A DNA stretch of 64,000 bases from Bacteroidota bacterium (GTDB lineage Bacteria; Bacteroidota; Rhodothermia; Rhodothermales; JANQRZ01): contig JBCDKT010000002.1 of assembly GCA_038746285.1 (NCBI GenBank), forward strand, positions 1 through 64,000. The letters are read 5' to 3'. This document shows, one piece after another, positions 31,360-40,013 of this stretch; within the stretch, counting starts at the first letter, position 1; every line of letters starts with the position of its first letter. The translations under genes were made by a program, and so were the position numbers. The notes under the pieces were generated by a model, which did not search any database, was not told where the DNA came from, and saw only the letters and a list, made by a program, of their open reading frames with translations.

Positions 31360-33522
31360 CGCGAGCAGCGCGAGCAGGTCTGCGCCGTAGCGCTCCAGCT
31401 TCGCCGGGCCGATACCTTTGACGGCAAGCAGGTCCTCATCATTCTGCGGGCGGGCGCGGGCGAGGGCTTCGAGGGTGCGGTCGTTGAAGACGACGTAGGG
31501 CGGGACCTCTTGCTCGCGCGCCTGCTCGGTGCGCCATGACTTGAGATCGACCAAAAGGCCCGCGGCTTCCGCGCCGAGCGGCGCGTCCGGCACGGCGGCG
31601 CTCGACCCCTTAGAGGCGGTGCTGCGCGAGGCGGAGGCGGGCATGTCGAGCGCGATCGCCTCGCGGTGGGCGAGGGCGCGCTTGCCACTCACAGTCAGTT
31701 CGACGACGGGAAACTCGGACCCCACGACCTTCAGGTATCCCGTCGCGATGAGTTGCTTGTAGAGGCTGTCGATGTCGTCCTGCGACAGGTAGCCGAGCCG
31801 GCCGTAGTAGGGCGACTCGGTGTATTCGCGCCGGTCCATCCCTGCCGCCTTCGACCCCGAGAGGATTTTGACGAGCGTCTTGCGTCCGACGCTCCACCGC
31901 AGCCGCCGCACGAGGTCGAGCAGGCCGATGGCAATGCGCGCCGCCATCGGCAGGCTCTCGAAGGCGGGCAGTTCGTCCGGGGCTTCGGCAAGCTCGGCGG
32001 CGACGAGGCAGTTGTCGCAGCAGCGCTCGGCGACGGGCGGCTCCGGGTCCCCGAAGTGGTCGAGGAGGAGTTGGCGGCGGCACGCGTCGGACTCGGCGTA
32101 GGCCGTCATCCGGGCGAGCGACCGGCGCTTGGCGCGCTGCCGCTCGGCCGAGCGTTCGAGCACGCGGCCGGCCCGCTCGGAGTCCCACCCTCGGACGGCG
32201 TACTGCCGGAGCGGGCCGAGGTCTTCGCCGCGCTCCAGCACCCCCATCCGCTCCAGCAGGCTGATCCCGACGCGGGCTCCGACGGGGTGCTGGTCCACGC
32301 GCTCGGCGACGACCTCCTGGTCGACCGTCACCCACTCGCTCTCGGCTTCGCGGACGAGGTGGCGGTGGATGGCCCGGAGGTCGCGCTCGGCGGGGGCGTA
32401 CTGCTCGATGAACCACTCGCGCAGCGAGGCGTCGTGGGTCGCGTAGAACAGCAGCGCCTCGGCCGGCTCGCCGTCGCGCCCGGCACGGCCTGCTTCCTGG
32501 TAGTAGGCTTCGAGCGTCGCAGGAATGCCCCAGTGGACGACGAAGCGCACGTCGGCCCGGTCCACGCCCATCCCGAACGCGTTCGTGGCGACGACGAGGT
32601 CGAGGCCGCCGGTCATGAACTCGTCCTGCACCTCGGTCCGCTCGGCGTCGGGCAGCCCGGCGTGGTAGGCGCGGACGGCGTGGCCGACCTCGTCCTTGAT
32701 GAACCGTGCCACGTCCTCGCACTGCTTCCGCGTACTGACGTAGACCAGCCCGGCCTCGCCCTCGTGTTCGCCGAGGAACGCCCTCAGCGCCCTGCGCTTG
32801 TCGTTGGCCGTCGGGGTCGCCTGGACGTTGAAAAAGAGGTTGGGCCGGTTGAAGCCGGTGACGACACGCGCGGCCTGGTCGATGCCGAGCGTGGCGAGGA
32901 TGTCGTCCTGGACGCGCGGCGTGGCGGTCGCGGTCAGGGCGACGGTCGTCGGGTTGCCCATGCGCTGGCGGGCGCGGGCGATCTGGAGGTAGTCCGGCCG
33001 GAAGTCGTGCCCCCACTGGCTGACGCAGTGCGCCTCGTCGACGGCGAGGAGCGCGACCGAGGCCTCGGCGAGGGCCCCGAGGAAGGCGCGGTTGCGAAGC
33101 CGCTCCGGGGCGACGTAGACCAGCCGGACATCGCCGCTGCGGAGCGCCTGCAGGCCCTCGCGCCGCTCGTCTTCTCCCTGAGACGAGTTGAGCGCGACGG
33201 CCGGGATGCCCCGCCGGTGGAGCGCGTCGACCTGGTCCTTCATCAGCGCGATCAGCGGCGAGATCACGACCGTCACCCCGTCCGAGAGGCACGCCGAGAG
33301 TTGGTAGACGAGCGACTTGCCCGCGCCCGTCGGCATCACCACGAGCGTGTCGGACCCGCCGAGCACGGAGGCCACGGCCTCGCGCTGCCCGCGCCGGAGC
33401 GCGTCGAAGCCGAAGTGCTCGCGGAGCGCGGCGTCGATGGCGGCGTCGGAAACAGCAGCTTCGGACGCAGCAGGGGCGGCGGGCATCGGCACGGTGGGCG
33501 GCGGGAGGGTAAGGATAGACAC
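31342..33522 (-). CDS. recQ: ATP-dependent DNA helicase RecQ
   Basis: 726 residues from a GTG. Superfamily 2 motifs in order: FGFDALRRGQREAV (motif 0), VVMPTGAGKSLVYQL (I), VVISPLIALMKDQV, VDEAHCVSQWGHDFRPDY (II, DEAH), ALTATATPRV (III), then VATNAFGMGVDRADVRFVVHWGIP and YYQEAGRAGRDG (V, VI). The RQC zinc site is C...C...C..C (SDACRRQLLLDHFGD ... RCCDNC), and an HRDC domain (VFNDRTLEALARARPQNDEDLLAVKGIGPAKLERYG) closes the protein. RecQ acts in recombination repair and restart of replication forks with SSB and topoisomerases. Complete, with nothing odd in it. Confidence 0.96.
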   Translation of the reverse strand: MSILTLPPPTVPMPAAPAASEAAVSDAAIDAALREHFGFDALRRGQREAVASVLGGSDTLVVMPTGAGKSLVYQLSACLSDGVTVVISPLIALMKDQVDALHRRGIPAVALNSSQGEDERREGLQALRSGDVRLVYVAPERLRNRAFLGALAEASVALLAVDEAHCVSQWGHDFRPDYLQIARARQRMGNPTTVALTATATPRVQDDILATLGIDQAARVVTGFNRPNLFFNVQATPTANDKRRALRAFLGEHEGEAGLVYVSTRKQCEDVARFIKDEVGHAVRAYHAGLPDAERTEVQDEFMTGGLDLVVATNAFGMGVDRADVRFVVHWGIPATLEAYYQEAGRAGRDGEPAEALLFYATHDASLREWFIEQYAPAERDLRAIHRHLVREAESEWVTVDQEVVAERVDQHPVGARVGISLLERMGVLERGEDLGPLRQYAVRGWDSERAGRVLERSAERQRAKRRSLARMTAYAESDACRRQLLLDHFGDPEPPVAERCCDNCLVAAELAEAPDELPAFESLPMAARIAIGLLDLVRRLRWSVGRKTLVKILSGSKAAGMDRREYTESPYYGRLGYLSQDDIDSLYKQLIATGYLKVVGSEFPVVELTVSGKRALAHREAIALDMPASASRSTASKGSSAAVPDAPLGAEAAGLLVDLKSWRTEQAREQEVPPYVVFNDRTLEALARARPQNDEDLLAVKGIGPAKLERYGADLLALLAGEDGG

Positions 33523-33672
33523 GGCGGGAGCGGGAATGTAACCAGAGCACGTTCAGTTTGGCAGATACAACACCAGGCTGACACCGCCCCGTCACACTGC
33601 ACCGGCAACCCTCTCGCCCGGCGACACGTTGGACAGAAATCCCTATCTTGACTGACTCGCACCCTTGCTGAC

Positions 33673-34275
33673 ATGGAAACGACAGATGCTGCTGCCGTGC
33701 TCGCCCTCGCCCCGTTCGAGCGCCTGTTCACGCGCGAGGAGTATCATACCCTGGCCTGTGCCGGCGTCCTCACCGAGGACGACCGGGTCGAACTGATCAG
33801 AGGACGCATTGTCACTATGTCTCCTGTTGGACCGCCCCACTTTCACACGGTCAATCGTCTCGAGCGGTTGCTTGCTCAGCGGGCGTACGCATCTACGCCT
33901 CCGCTGGCACACCTGAGCGTGCAGAACCCGGTGGACCTCGGCGAGCACAACGAACCGGAGCCGGACCTCGCACTGCTCCGGCCTGACATGCCTGAGGACC
34001 GCATCCCCATTCCGGACGACCTTCTGCTCGTCATTGAGGTCTCTGACGCGACGCTAAACCAAGACCGACTCGTCAAGCGGCGGCTCTACGCGGCGGTGGG
34101 CGTGCCGGAGCTGTGGATCGTGGCCCTCCCGCTCGGCCTCGTCGAGGTCTACCGCTCGCCCGAGGGCGGGGACTACGCCGACCCACTCCGCCTCATGCCC
34201 GGGAGCGATCTCACCGTCGAGGCGCTGCCGGACCTCCCTCCCATCCCCGTTGCCGACGTGCTTGGCAAAAAATAG
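33673..34275 (+). CDS. Uma2 family (DUF820) endonuclease-like protein
   Basis: 200 residues. The PD-(D/E)xK-type core is visible: LTEDDRVELIRGRIVTMSPVGPPHFHTVNRLERLL, then NEPEPDLALLRPD, LLLVIEVSDATLNQDRLVKRRLYAAVGVPELWIVALPLGLVEVYRSPEGG. The PEPDLAL aspartate and the IEVSDAT glutamate are the probable metal ligands. Uma2 genes are strongly expanded in cyanobacteria and also common in Bacteroidota, usually with no known target; a mobile or toxin-like origin has been suggested. It lies 6 bp upstream of proC and is probably co-transcribed with it. Confidence 0.9.
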   Translation: METTDAAAVLALAPFERLFTREEYHTLACAGVLTEDDRVELIRGRIVTMSPVGPPHFHTVNRLERLLAQRAYASTPPLAHLSVQNPVDLGEHNEPEPDLALLRPDMPEDRIPIPDDLLLVIEVSDATLNQDRLVKRRLYAAVGVPELWIVALPLGLVEVYRSPEGGDYADPLRLMPGSDLTVEALPDLPPIPVADVLGKK

Positions 34276-34281
34276 AGTCGC

Positions 34282-35103
34282 GTGCTGCAAGACCAGACCG
34301 TCGCCATCCTCGGAACGGGCAACATCGGGCGGGCGCTCCTCGGCGGGCTGCGCCAGGGCGACGACGTGCCCGCAGGCCGCATCCGCGTCACGCGCCGCAC
34401 ACCCTCGGCGCTCGACGCCCTCGCAGAGCAGTTTCCCGGGATCTGGACCGGCACTGACAACCTCGCAGCCGTGGACGGGGCAAGCGTCGTCATTCTCGCC
34501 GTCAAGCCGCAGCACATCGGCGGGCTGCTCGGCGAGATCCGGGGGCATGTGGCACCAGGTGCCGTTGTCCTTTCGGTCCTCGCCGGGATCACGACCGATG
34601 CCATTGGCGAGGCCCTCGGCGGCGAGATCGCCGTCGTCCGTTCGATGCCGAACACGCCGGCACTGGTGGGCGAGGGTGCGACGGCGATTGCCGCCGGAAC
34701 GCATGCCACCGACGAGCACCTCGCGCTCGCCGAAGCCGTCTTCGCCTCGGTCGGCACCGTGGAGGTCGTGCCCGAGACCCTCATGGACGCGGTGACTGGC
34801 CTGTCCGGCAGCGGCCCGGCCTACGTCTACATGGTCATCGAGGCACTCACCGACGGCGGGGTGAAGCAGGGCCTCCCGCGCCCGACCGCGCTTCGCCTCG
34901 CCGCGCAGACTGTCCTCGGTGCGGCCAAGCTTGCGGTCGAAACCGGCAAGCACCCCGCGATCCTGCGCGACGAGGTCACCACTCCCGGCGGCACCGCGAT
35001 TGCGGCCGTCGCCGACCTCGAGTCGCACGGACTGCGGACGATGCTCATCAACGCCGTCGCCACGGCCACCCAGCGCTCGCAGGAGTTGTCGGCCGCCGAC
35101 TAG
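34282..35103 (+). CDS. proC: Pyrroline-5-carboxylate reductase
   Basis: 273 residues from a GTG at 34282. The NADPH-binding loop ILGTGNIGRALLGGL opens the protein, MPNTPALVGEGATAIAAG follows the middle, and the C-terminal dimerisation/active-site signature AVTGLSGSGPAYVYMVIEALTDGGVKQGLPRPTALRLAAQTVLGAAKL ... HPAILRDEVTTPGGTAIAAVADLE is complete. It makes proline from pyrroline-5-carboxylate in the cytoplasm, the last step of proline synthesis. The next gene (HisA-like) begins 61 bp later on the same strand. Confidence 0.96.
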   Translation: MLQDQTVAILGTGNIGRALLGGLRQGDDVPAGRIRVTRRTPSALDALAEQFPGIWTGTDNLAAVDGASVVILAVKPQHIGGLLGEIRGHVAPGAVVLSVLAGITTDAIGEALGGEIAVVRSMPNTPALVGEGATAIAAGTHATDEHLALAEAVFASVGTVEVVPETLMDAVTGLSGSGPAYVYMVIEALTDGGVKQGLPRPTALRLAAQTVLGAAKLAVETGKHPAILRDEVTTPGGTAIAAVADLESHGLRTMLINAVATATQRSQELSAAD

Positions 35104-35164
35104 CGGGACCGACCAGACGTTTGGCGCGTTTATAGACGTTGTGCTTTCCCGCACGTAGCGCACC

Positions 35165-35902
35165 ATGTTCCTCATCATCCCAGCCATCGACCTCCGAGAC
35201 GGGCACTGCGTCCGCCGACAGGATGAGCAGTACGGTGCCGACGCGGACTACTTCGACGACCCCGTCCAGATGGCGAAGCTGTGGCGCGTCCAGAACGCCC
35301 GCGTGCTCCACCTCACCGACCACGACGCCGAGGCAAGCGCCGAGGGCCGGACGACCAACCACGACACGATCCGTGCCATCGCGGAAGCGCTCGATATTCC
35401 GGTCGAGGTAAAGGGCGGCGTTCGGACGGTGGACGACGTGGACGCCCTGCTCGACGCCGGAGCCTACCGTGTCGTGCTCGACCCGGCTGCGGACCCGGAC
35501 GCAGCCGAGGCCGCCGTGGCGAAGCATTCGTGCAGCCGCGTCGTCGCAGCCCTGGACGCGCACCCGGGCGACGTGGACGCGGCGCTCGACCTGGAGCGCC
35601 GCGGCGTCCGGCGCATCCTCTATACCGCCGCCACGCCCGAAGGGATCGACATCGAAGCGTTCCGCACACTCGGCGCGGCGCTCGGACGGACCCGCCTCAC
35701 GGCCGCCGGTGGCGTGACGGACTACGGCGACCTGCTCCGTCTCCAGGAGCTGCGGCCGTTCGGCGTGGACTCCGCCATCATCGGGCGGGCGCTCTACGAG
35801 AACCGCTTCCCCTGCCAGCAGCTCTGGTGCTGGCATGACAAGGACGACGTGGACCTCGACCACTTCTCCTCCGCCCGCCTCGCCGACGATGGCTGCGACT
35901 GA
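35165..35902 (+). CDS. HisA-like TIM-barrel protein with altered active-site loop
   Basis: 245 residues. IPAIDLRDGHCVR with the first catalytic Asp, VEVKGGVRTVDDVDALLDAGAYRVVLD, VAALDAHPG with the second Asp, and LTAAGGVTDYGDLLRLQEL ... SAIIGRALYENRFPC match HisA, the isomerase ProFAR to PRFAR of histidine synthesis. At the place of the conserved TDIxxDGT segment this protein has YTAATPEGID, and the LIHVVDLD motif is LHLTDHD, so it is either a divergent HisA or a paralogue with another substrate. No other his gene is in the window. It overlaps the next gene by 14 bp, indicating coupling. Confidence 0.7.
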   Translation: MFLIIPAIDLRDGHCVRRQDEQYGADADYFDDPVQMAKLWRVQNARVLHLTDHDAEASAEGRTTNHDTIRAIAEALDIPVEVKGGVRTVDDVDALLDAGAYRVVLDPAADPDAAEAAVAKHSCSRVVAALDAHPGDVDAALDLERRGVRRILYTAATPEGIDIEAFRTLGAALGRTRLTAAGGVTDYGDLLRLQELRPFGVDSAIIGRALYENRFPCQQLWCWHDKDDVDLDHFSSARLADDGCD

Positions 35903-36248
35903 CGACCAGCCGGACGATCCGCAGGCGGGCGACCCGGCCCGCATCCTCCGGTTGCTCCGCATCGCCGCTGCTCTCGTCGTCGTCTTCGGCCTCGGGCTGA
36001 CGGTGTGGCTGGTCGACAAGGCCGTGCTGAACCCAGACGTGCGGGCCAAGCGCCCGAGCTGGGTCGAGGGTGTCTTCGACATGCCGTTCTGGCTCCCCCT
36101 CGTCGCGACCGTCGTAGGCGGCTCGGCGGCAGTGATCTACGTCTACGTCAAGGCGGCCCGGCGCCTCAAGTCGGGCGAGGACATCTACGGCAACAGCTTC
36201 CGCGAGCGCGCACGGGACGGGAAGCTCCGCGACGACGAACGCCGCTGA
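35889..36248 (+). CDS. Small membrane protein, two transmembrane helices, unknown
   Basis: 119 residues from the ATG at 35889, which lies within the end of the HisA-like gene. After an acidic N-terminus two hydrophobic helices follow: LLRIAAALVVVFGLGLTVWLV (about 22-42) and FWLPLVATVVGGSAAVIYVYV (about 67-87), then a charged tail RRLKSGEDIYGNSFRERARDGKLRDDERR. I do not recognise the family. Close coupling to the preceding gene suggests a shared transcript. Confidence 0.6.
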   Translation: MAATDDQPDDPQAGDPARILRLLRIAAALVVVFGLGLTVWLVDKAVLNPDVRAKRPSWVEGVFDMPFWLPLVATVVGGSAAVIYVYVKAARRLKSGEDIYGNSFRERARDGKLRDDERR

Positions 36249-36336
36249 CGAGGAGCGAGGTCAGCGGAAGCAACGTTCGCCGGCTTCGCGTGTCCCGGCA
36301 ATGGAGCCTCTTCTTCCAAACCCACCCTCCCCTGCC

Positions 36337-36405
36337 ATGCATCGCTTCTCAATCGCCCTGCTCGTTGCCTTCGTTCTTCCCGCCAAGCAGATCGAGGGTC
36401 GCTAA
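36337..36405 (+). CDS. Possible 22-residue peptide or truncated signal-peptide gene
   Basis: ATG at 36337 opens a 22-codon frame MHRFSIALLVAFVLPAKQIEGR ending at TAA 36403-36405. It starts like a signal peptide (basic, then hydrophobic), then breaks off. It overlaps the 3' end of the convergent SLOG gene by 4 bases. Could be a remnant of an exported protein's 5' end or chance. Confidence 0.25.
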   Translation: MHRFSIALLVAFVLPAKQIEGR

Positions 36406-36869
36406 CCGGCTGTGGCGCGGAGCAGTCGCTCGACGAAGCCACGCGCCTCGGCGTAGATGCCGGGCGTCGTGCTCGCGCGCGGCCCCGCCACGTTCAGCAC
36501 GCGGATACCCTCGTCCCGGAGCCAGTCGGCCACGGGCTGCGCGTCGTCCGTCTCGGCCAGATCGACGACGCGCAGCGGCTTGCCGAGGGCGCGGGCGGCG
36601 TTGGCGGTGGCGGCGGTGCCGCCGGTAGGTTCGCCGCGCGTGAGGATGAGCGTCGCGTCGGCGTCGCGGACGTTCCAGCGCGTGCGCTCGACGTAATACG
36701 TGCTCGGCGTCTCGCGCAGCACGTAGCGCGAGGCAATCGGACCGTCCTCGGAGCGCCGCCCCTGCGGGCACCACCCGCCGACCGGCACGCCGAGCGCGAG
36801 GGCCGCATCCAGCGCAGCGCGGTCGACGCCGGTCTGCCCGCCGGAGTGGATGGTAAGCGAAAATTCCAT
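36402..36869 (-). CDS. SLOG-domain protein, putative molybdenum carrier family (YpsA-like)
   Basis: 155 residues. It opens SLTIHSGGQTGVDRAALDAALALGVPVGGWCPQGRRSEDGPI, contains ADATLILTRGEPTGGTAATANAARALGKPLRVVDL, and ends with LNVAGPRASTTPGIYAEARGFVERLL, the order of conserved blocks in the family annotated as putative molybdenum carrier (PF12694), a Rossmann-like SLOG fold. The GGQTGVD and GGT loops would bind a nucleotide or its derivative; carrier function has been shown only for one relative and should not be assumed here. Transcribed alone, convergent with the small peptide frame. Confidence 0.85.
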   Translation of the reverse strand: MEFSLTIHSGGQTGVDRAALDAALALGVPVGGWCPQGRRSEDGPIASRYVLRETPSTYYVERTRWNVRDADATLILTRGEPTGGTAATANAARALGKPLRVVDLAETDDAQPVADWLRDEGIRVLNVAGPRASTTPGIYAEARGFVERLLRATAG

Positions 36870-36978
36870 CGGAACGGTTGAATCGCGGCGCGTACTGCGG
36901 CGTACCGTCGCGCGTTGTTTCTAGCAGGGCACGCCCTTTGCCCGCTGTAACCTCGCCGCTCATCTCCCAGTTTCGACT

Positions 36979-37620
36979 ATGTCTCTCCCTCGCTTCCTGC
37001 GCACATCGCTCGCTTTCGCTGCCGTTCTCGCCGTGACCGTCCTGCCTGCCCTCCAGGCACAGGCGCAGGACAGCGACGAACTCCTCGACCGCCTGCGGAT
37101 GCGGTACGAGACCACCGACGCGCTCCGGGCGCAGTTCACGCAGTCCTTCGGCGAGATGACGATGCAGGGGACGCTCGTGCTCCGCGGCGACGCCTACCGG
37201 ATCGAGACCCCGGACCAGATGCTCGTCACCGACGGCACCACCTCGTGGGTCTACTCGAAGGCCGACGGCCAGGTGCTCGTCAACGACGCCATCGCCGATG
37301 AGACGACGTTCTCGCCTGCCGACTTCTTCACCAACTACCCGGAGCGCTTCAACGTCGAAGTCGGCCCGAGCGAGACCGTCGACGGCGTCGGCCACGACGT
37401 GCTCCTGCTGACCCCCAAAAGCAGCGACACGTTTCTGCGCGAGGTGACGCTCTGGGTGCGCCGCTCGGACACCCTCCCCCGCCGCGTGCAGGTCGTCGAC
37501 GGCAACGGGCTGCGCATGGTGTTCGACCTCCGCGACGTAGAGGTCAACCCGCCACTCCGGGGCGACGTATTCCGCTTCACGCCGCCGCCGGGGGCTGAGG
37601 TCGTGGACCTCCGCTCCTGA
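36979..37620 (+). CDS. lolA: Outer-membrane lipoprotein carrier protein LolA
   Basis: 213 residues with signal peptide (FLRTSLAFAAVLAVTVLPALQAQAQ). The mature part has ELLDRLRMRYETTDALRAQFTQSFGEMTMQGTLVLRGDAYRIETPDQMLVTDGTTSWVYSKADGQVLVND and FFTNYPERFNV, followed by VTLWVRRSDTLPRRVQVVDGNGLRMVFDLRDVEVNPPLRGDVFRFTPPPG, matching LolA throughout. It ferries lipoproteins through the periplasm from LolCDE to the outer membrane. The window encodes several lipoproteins it could serve. A flippase-like gene follows 77 bp later. Confidence 0.92.
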   Translation: MSLPRFLRTSLAFAAVLAVTVLPALQAQAQDSDELLDRLRMRYETTDALRAQFTQSFGEMTMQGTLVLRGDAYRIETPDQMLVTDGTTSWVYSKADGQVLVNDAIADETTFSPADFFTNYPERFNVEVGPSETVDGVGHDVLLLTPKSSDTFLREVTLWVRRSDTLPRRVQVVDGNGLRMVFDLRDVEVNPPLRGDVFRFTPPPGAEVVDLRS

Positions 37621-37697
37621 GGGCGTATCCGCAACGCGCTCCCGGCGCGTACGCGACGGCTTTGCCGTAGCTTAGGGGTCCATTCGCCCCCCCGACC

Positions 37698-38750
37698 GTG
37701 CCGCAGCGCGCTAAAACCATCCTGGTCCAGGCCGGCTCCTTCCTGCTGGGCGGCGGCCTGCTCTACCTCGCGCTGCGGAACGTGGACTTCGCCGCGCTCG
37801 GCGAGGCGCTGGCAAGCGCGAACTACTGGTACCTCGTCCCCCTTGTGGCTTTGACGCTGGGCTCCCATGTGTTCCGGGCCTGGCGCTGGCAGATGCTCCT
37901 GGAGACCCTGCCGGCCACCGACGATGCGCAGCGCCCAGTCGGCTTCAAGGTGGCCTTCTTCTCGCTCATGATCGGGTACATGGTGAACTACGCCGCGCCG
38001 CGCCTCGGCGAGGTAGCGCGCACGGCGAACGTCGCCACGCGCTCGCGCCTGCCGTTCTCGGGCGTCTTCGGCACGGTCATCGTCGAGCGGATCGTGGACG
38101 TGCTGACGCTCGCGGTGGGCATCCTGGCAGCGGTTCTTCTGATGACCGAGGAGATGGCAACGCTGGCTCCCCTCTTCGAGCCCGCGGCAGCCCTCCTGCG
38201 CGAGCCGCCGGTGGCGTGGTCGATCATCATCACCTCCGGCCTCTTCGTCACGCTCGGCCTCGCGGCGCTCTTGCTGGCGGTCCTGCGCCGGAGCGCCCGC
38301 TCCGAAGGCCTCGCCGCCCGCGTGTCGGCGACCCTGCACTCGTTCACAAGCGGCCTGGCCTCGATTTTCCGAGCCCCGCGCCGCGTGGGCATCGTCCTCA
38401 CAACGGTCGCCATCTGGGTGTGCTACCTCTTCATGGCCTACCTCCCGCTCCCGATGCTCGGCATCACTAGCATCGACCTCAGCGGCGCGTGGGTACTGCT
38501 CATCGTCGGGGCCGTGGGGATGTCGGTGCCGTCGCCGGGCGGCATCGGGTCGTACCACTACGTCACGATCCGCACGCTCGAGGGTCTGTTCGCCGTCGCC
38601 ACGCCGCTGGCGACGGCCTACGCGGTGCTCTCCCACGCCGCGCAGCTCGTGCTCTATGCCGTCGCCGGGTTCGTCTGCCTCGTCTTGCAAGGCTCCGGCT
38701 TCAGCGACCTGCGCGCGGAGATCAGGCAGCGCGACGAGGCGTACCCGTAG
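37698..38750 (+). CDS. UPF0104 / lysylphosphatidylglycerol-synthase-TM-like membrane protein
   Basis: 350 residues from a GTG at 37698. About eight hydrophobic helices start at ILVQAGSFLLGGGLLYLALRNVDFAALGEAL; the stretch HVFRAWRWQMLLETL ... FFSLMIGYMVNYAAPRLGEVARTANVATRSRLPFSGVFGTVIVERIVDVLTLA is the family signature, and SVPSPGGIGSYHYVTIRTLEG the second one. Relatives include the flippase half of MprF and AglD-type proteins; transport of a lipid-linked molecule is inferred. It lies between lolA and a lipoprotein gene on the same strand. Confidence 0.88.
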   Translation: MPQRAKTILVQAGSFLLGGGLLYLALRNVDFAALGEALASANYWYLVPLVALTLGSHVFRAWRWQMLLETLPATDDAQRPVGFKVAFFSLMIGYMVNYAAPRLGEVARTANVATRSRLPFSGVFGTVIVERIVDVLTLAVGILAAVLLMTEEMATLAPLFEPAAALLREPPVAWSIIITSGLFVTLGLAALLLAVLRRSARSEGLAARVSATLHSFTSGLASIFRAPRRVGIVLTTVAIWVCYLFMAYLPLPMLGITSIDLSGAWVLLIVGAVGMSVPSPGGIGSYHYVTIRTLEGLFAVATPLATAYAVLSHAAQLVLYAVAGFVCLVLQGSGFSDLRAEIRQRDEAYP

Positions 38751-38814
38751 CGTACCCGTAGCCTATCTTAGCGGTCCCCTCCGAGCTGTCCCTTCTAACC
38801 AACCTGCCCCTCCG

Positions 38815-39249
38815 ATGCCTGTCCGCACGCTCGCCCTCGCGTTGTTCGCCGCCTTCCTCATCGCCGGATGCACGACGCCGCGCGACTCCGCCGACACGGA
38901 CGGCGCGACGTCCCCCGCCGGTGGTCCCCCCAACGTGTCCACCTACGTCTACGGCACCTGGGACTACACGATGACGGCGCTCGCAGGCGGCGACACCGTG
39001 ACGGGGATGCTGACGATCCCCGAGGAAGGGTCCGGTCGCTTCACGATGTCCGACGGCACCGACGCCGCGCTCGACGCGCCGGCACTGAGTGTCACCGCGC
39101 CGAACTTCGTCCTCGACGGGCGGGTGCTGGCCGACGAGCCGTTCGGCCTCTCGCTCGCGGGATCCGTAGCCGGCGACAACATGGAGGCCGAAGCCAACCT
39201 CGACGGCATGGGAGCCTACCGTCTCACCGCGACGCGCGTGCAAGAGTAG
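38815..39249 (+). CDS. Small lipoprotein, unknown function
   Basis: 144 residues from the ATG at 38815. Signal peptide with lipobox LIAGC (Cys about 19), a Ser/Asp/Pro-rich linker, then a beta-rich domain (STYVYGTWDYTMTALAGGDTVTGMLTIPEEGSGRFTMSDG ... GAYRLTATRVQE) that looks like a small lipocalin-type or immunoglobulin-like sheet. I do not recognise the family. It follows the UPF0104-type gene by 64 bp. Confidence 0.65.
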   Translation: MPVRTLALALFAAFLIAGCTTPRDSADTDGATSPAGGPPNVSTYVYGTWDYTMTALAGGDTVTGMLTIPEEGSGRFTMSDGTDAALDAPALSVTAPNFVLDGRVLADEPFGLSLAGSVAGDNMEAEANLDGMGAYRLTATRVQE

Positions 39250-39438
39250 GAAGTTGTTCGGGTTTTCGGCGTAGGAGGCGAGAGCAAGCGAGGAGCCGGT
39301 CCGGCACGAAGCGCAGACCAGCCGTGAGGTTCGGCGATACAGGGCGACGCAGCCGGTCGGTTCCGCAGCCGGTCGCAGCCCGCGATCACAAATCCGAGCA
39401 GCTTCTAAATGCAGCAGCAGGCTCAGGTTGACAGGTAT

Positions 39439-39527
39439 GTCATCCCGAACGTGGTTCGGACCGCGCAGCAGCGGCGCAGCCCATCTACGGGCCACGCCCC
39501 AGATCCCGGATCGGGGTCCGGGATGAC
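39439..39527. repeat. Dispersed palindromic repeat, copy 1
   Basis: The 332-bp gap after the lipoprotein gene contains an 89-bp element with terminal inverted GTCATCCCG ... CGGGATGAC. Its inner part includes GGACCGCGCAGCAGCGG (39458-39474) followed by GCAGCCCAT, which recurs near 58031-58058. The rest of the gap (39250-39438 and 39528-39581) shows nothing I can name. Confidence 0.75.
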
Positions 39528-39581
39528 AAAGAAGAAAGCCTGTCCGTCTCAACGTGCCAGAGGACTGAGCTCCGCGCCTGC

Positions 39582-39893
39582 CTAGCGGTGCACGTTCTTC
39601 GACGTGTCGCGGACGCCGTCTTTGTACCGGAGCACCTGGCGCCGAAGCTGGCGCACGCAGCCGTTGACGGCTTCCTGGTAGGTCGGGGCGGCCTCCTGCG
39701 CCGTCAGCGTCCGGCGCGACACGTTGACCTTGACCTCGGCCCGCGTCGAGCCGCCGGCCTCCTGGCCCTCCAGCACCACATGGGCGTCGTGGATACCGTC
39801 GTAGTAGCGTTCGAGCCGGGCCACAGCGGCCTCGATGAGCGGGCGGGCACCTGCGGGGAGATTGGTGTGCCGGGCGGTGATGCGCGTCTGCAT
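39582..39893 (-). CDS. hpf: Ribosome hibernation-promoting factor (HPF/RaiA family)
   Basis: 103 residues from the ATG at 39891-39893 (MQTRITARHTNLPAGARPLIEAAVARLERYYDGI). The beta-alpha-beta-beta-beta-alpha order with HDAHVVLEGQ, RAEVKVNVSRRTLTAQ and YQEAVNGCVRQLRRQVLRYKD is that of short HPF/YfiA proteins, without the C-terminal dimerisation domain of long HPF. It binds the 30S decoding site in stationary phase and silences ribosomes. An earlier in-frame ATG would add 27 residues with no match to the family. Confidence 0.88.
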   Translation of the reverse strand: MQTRITARHTNLPAGARPLIEAAVARLERYYDGIHDAHVVLEGQEAGGSTRAEVKVNVSRRTLTAQEAAPTYQEAVNGCVRQLRRQVLRYKDGVRDTSKNVHR

Positions 39894-40013
39894 GGATACC
39901 TCCAGATGGAATGAGGTGGGAAAGAGGTACCTTCCTGAATACGAGTGTGCCACACTCTTTGTCAAGTGCATCACCAGATAACCCTGGAAATGCAGCGCCT
40001 CCCCTGGGAGCGC

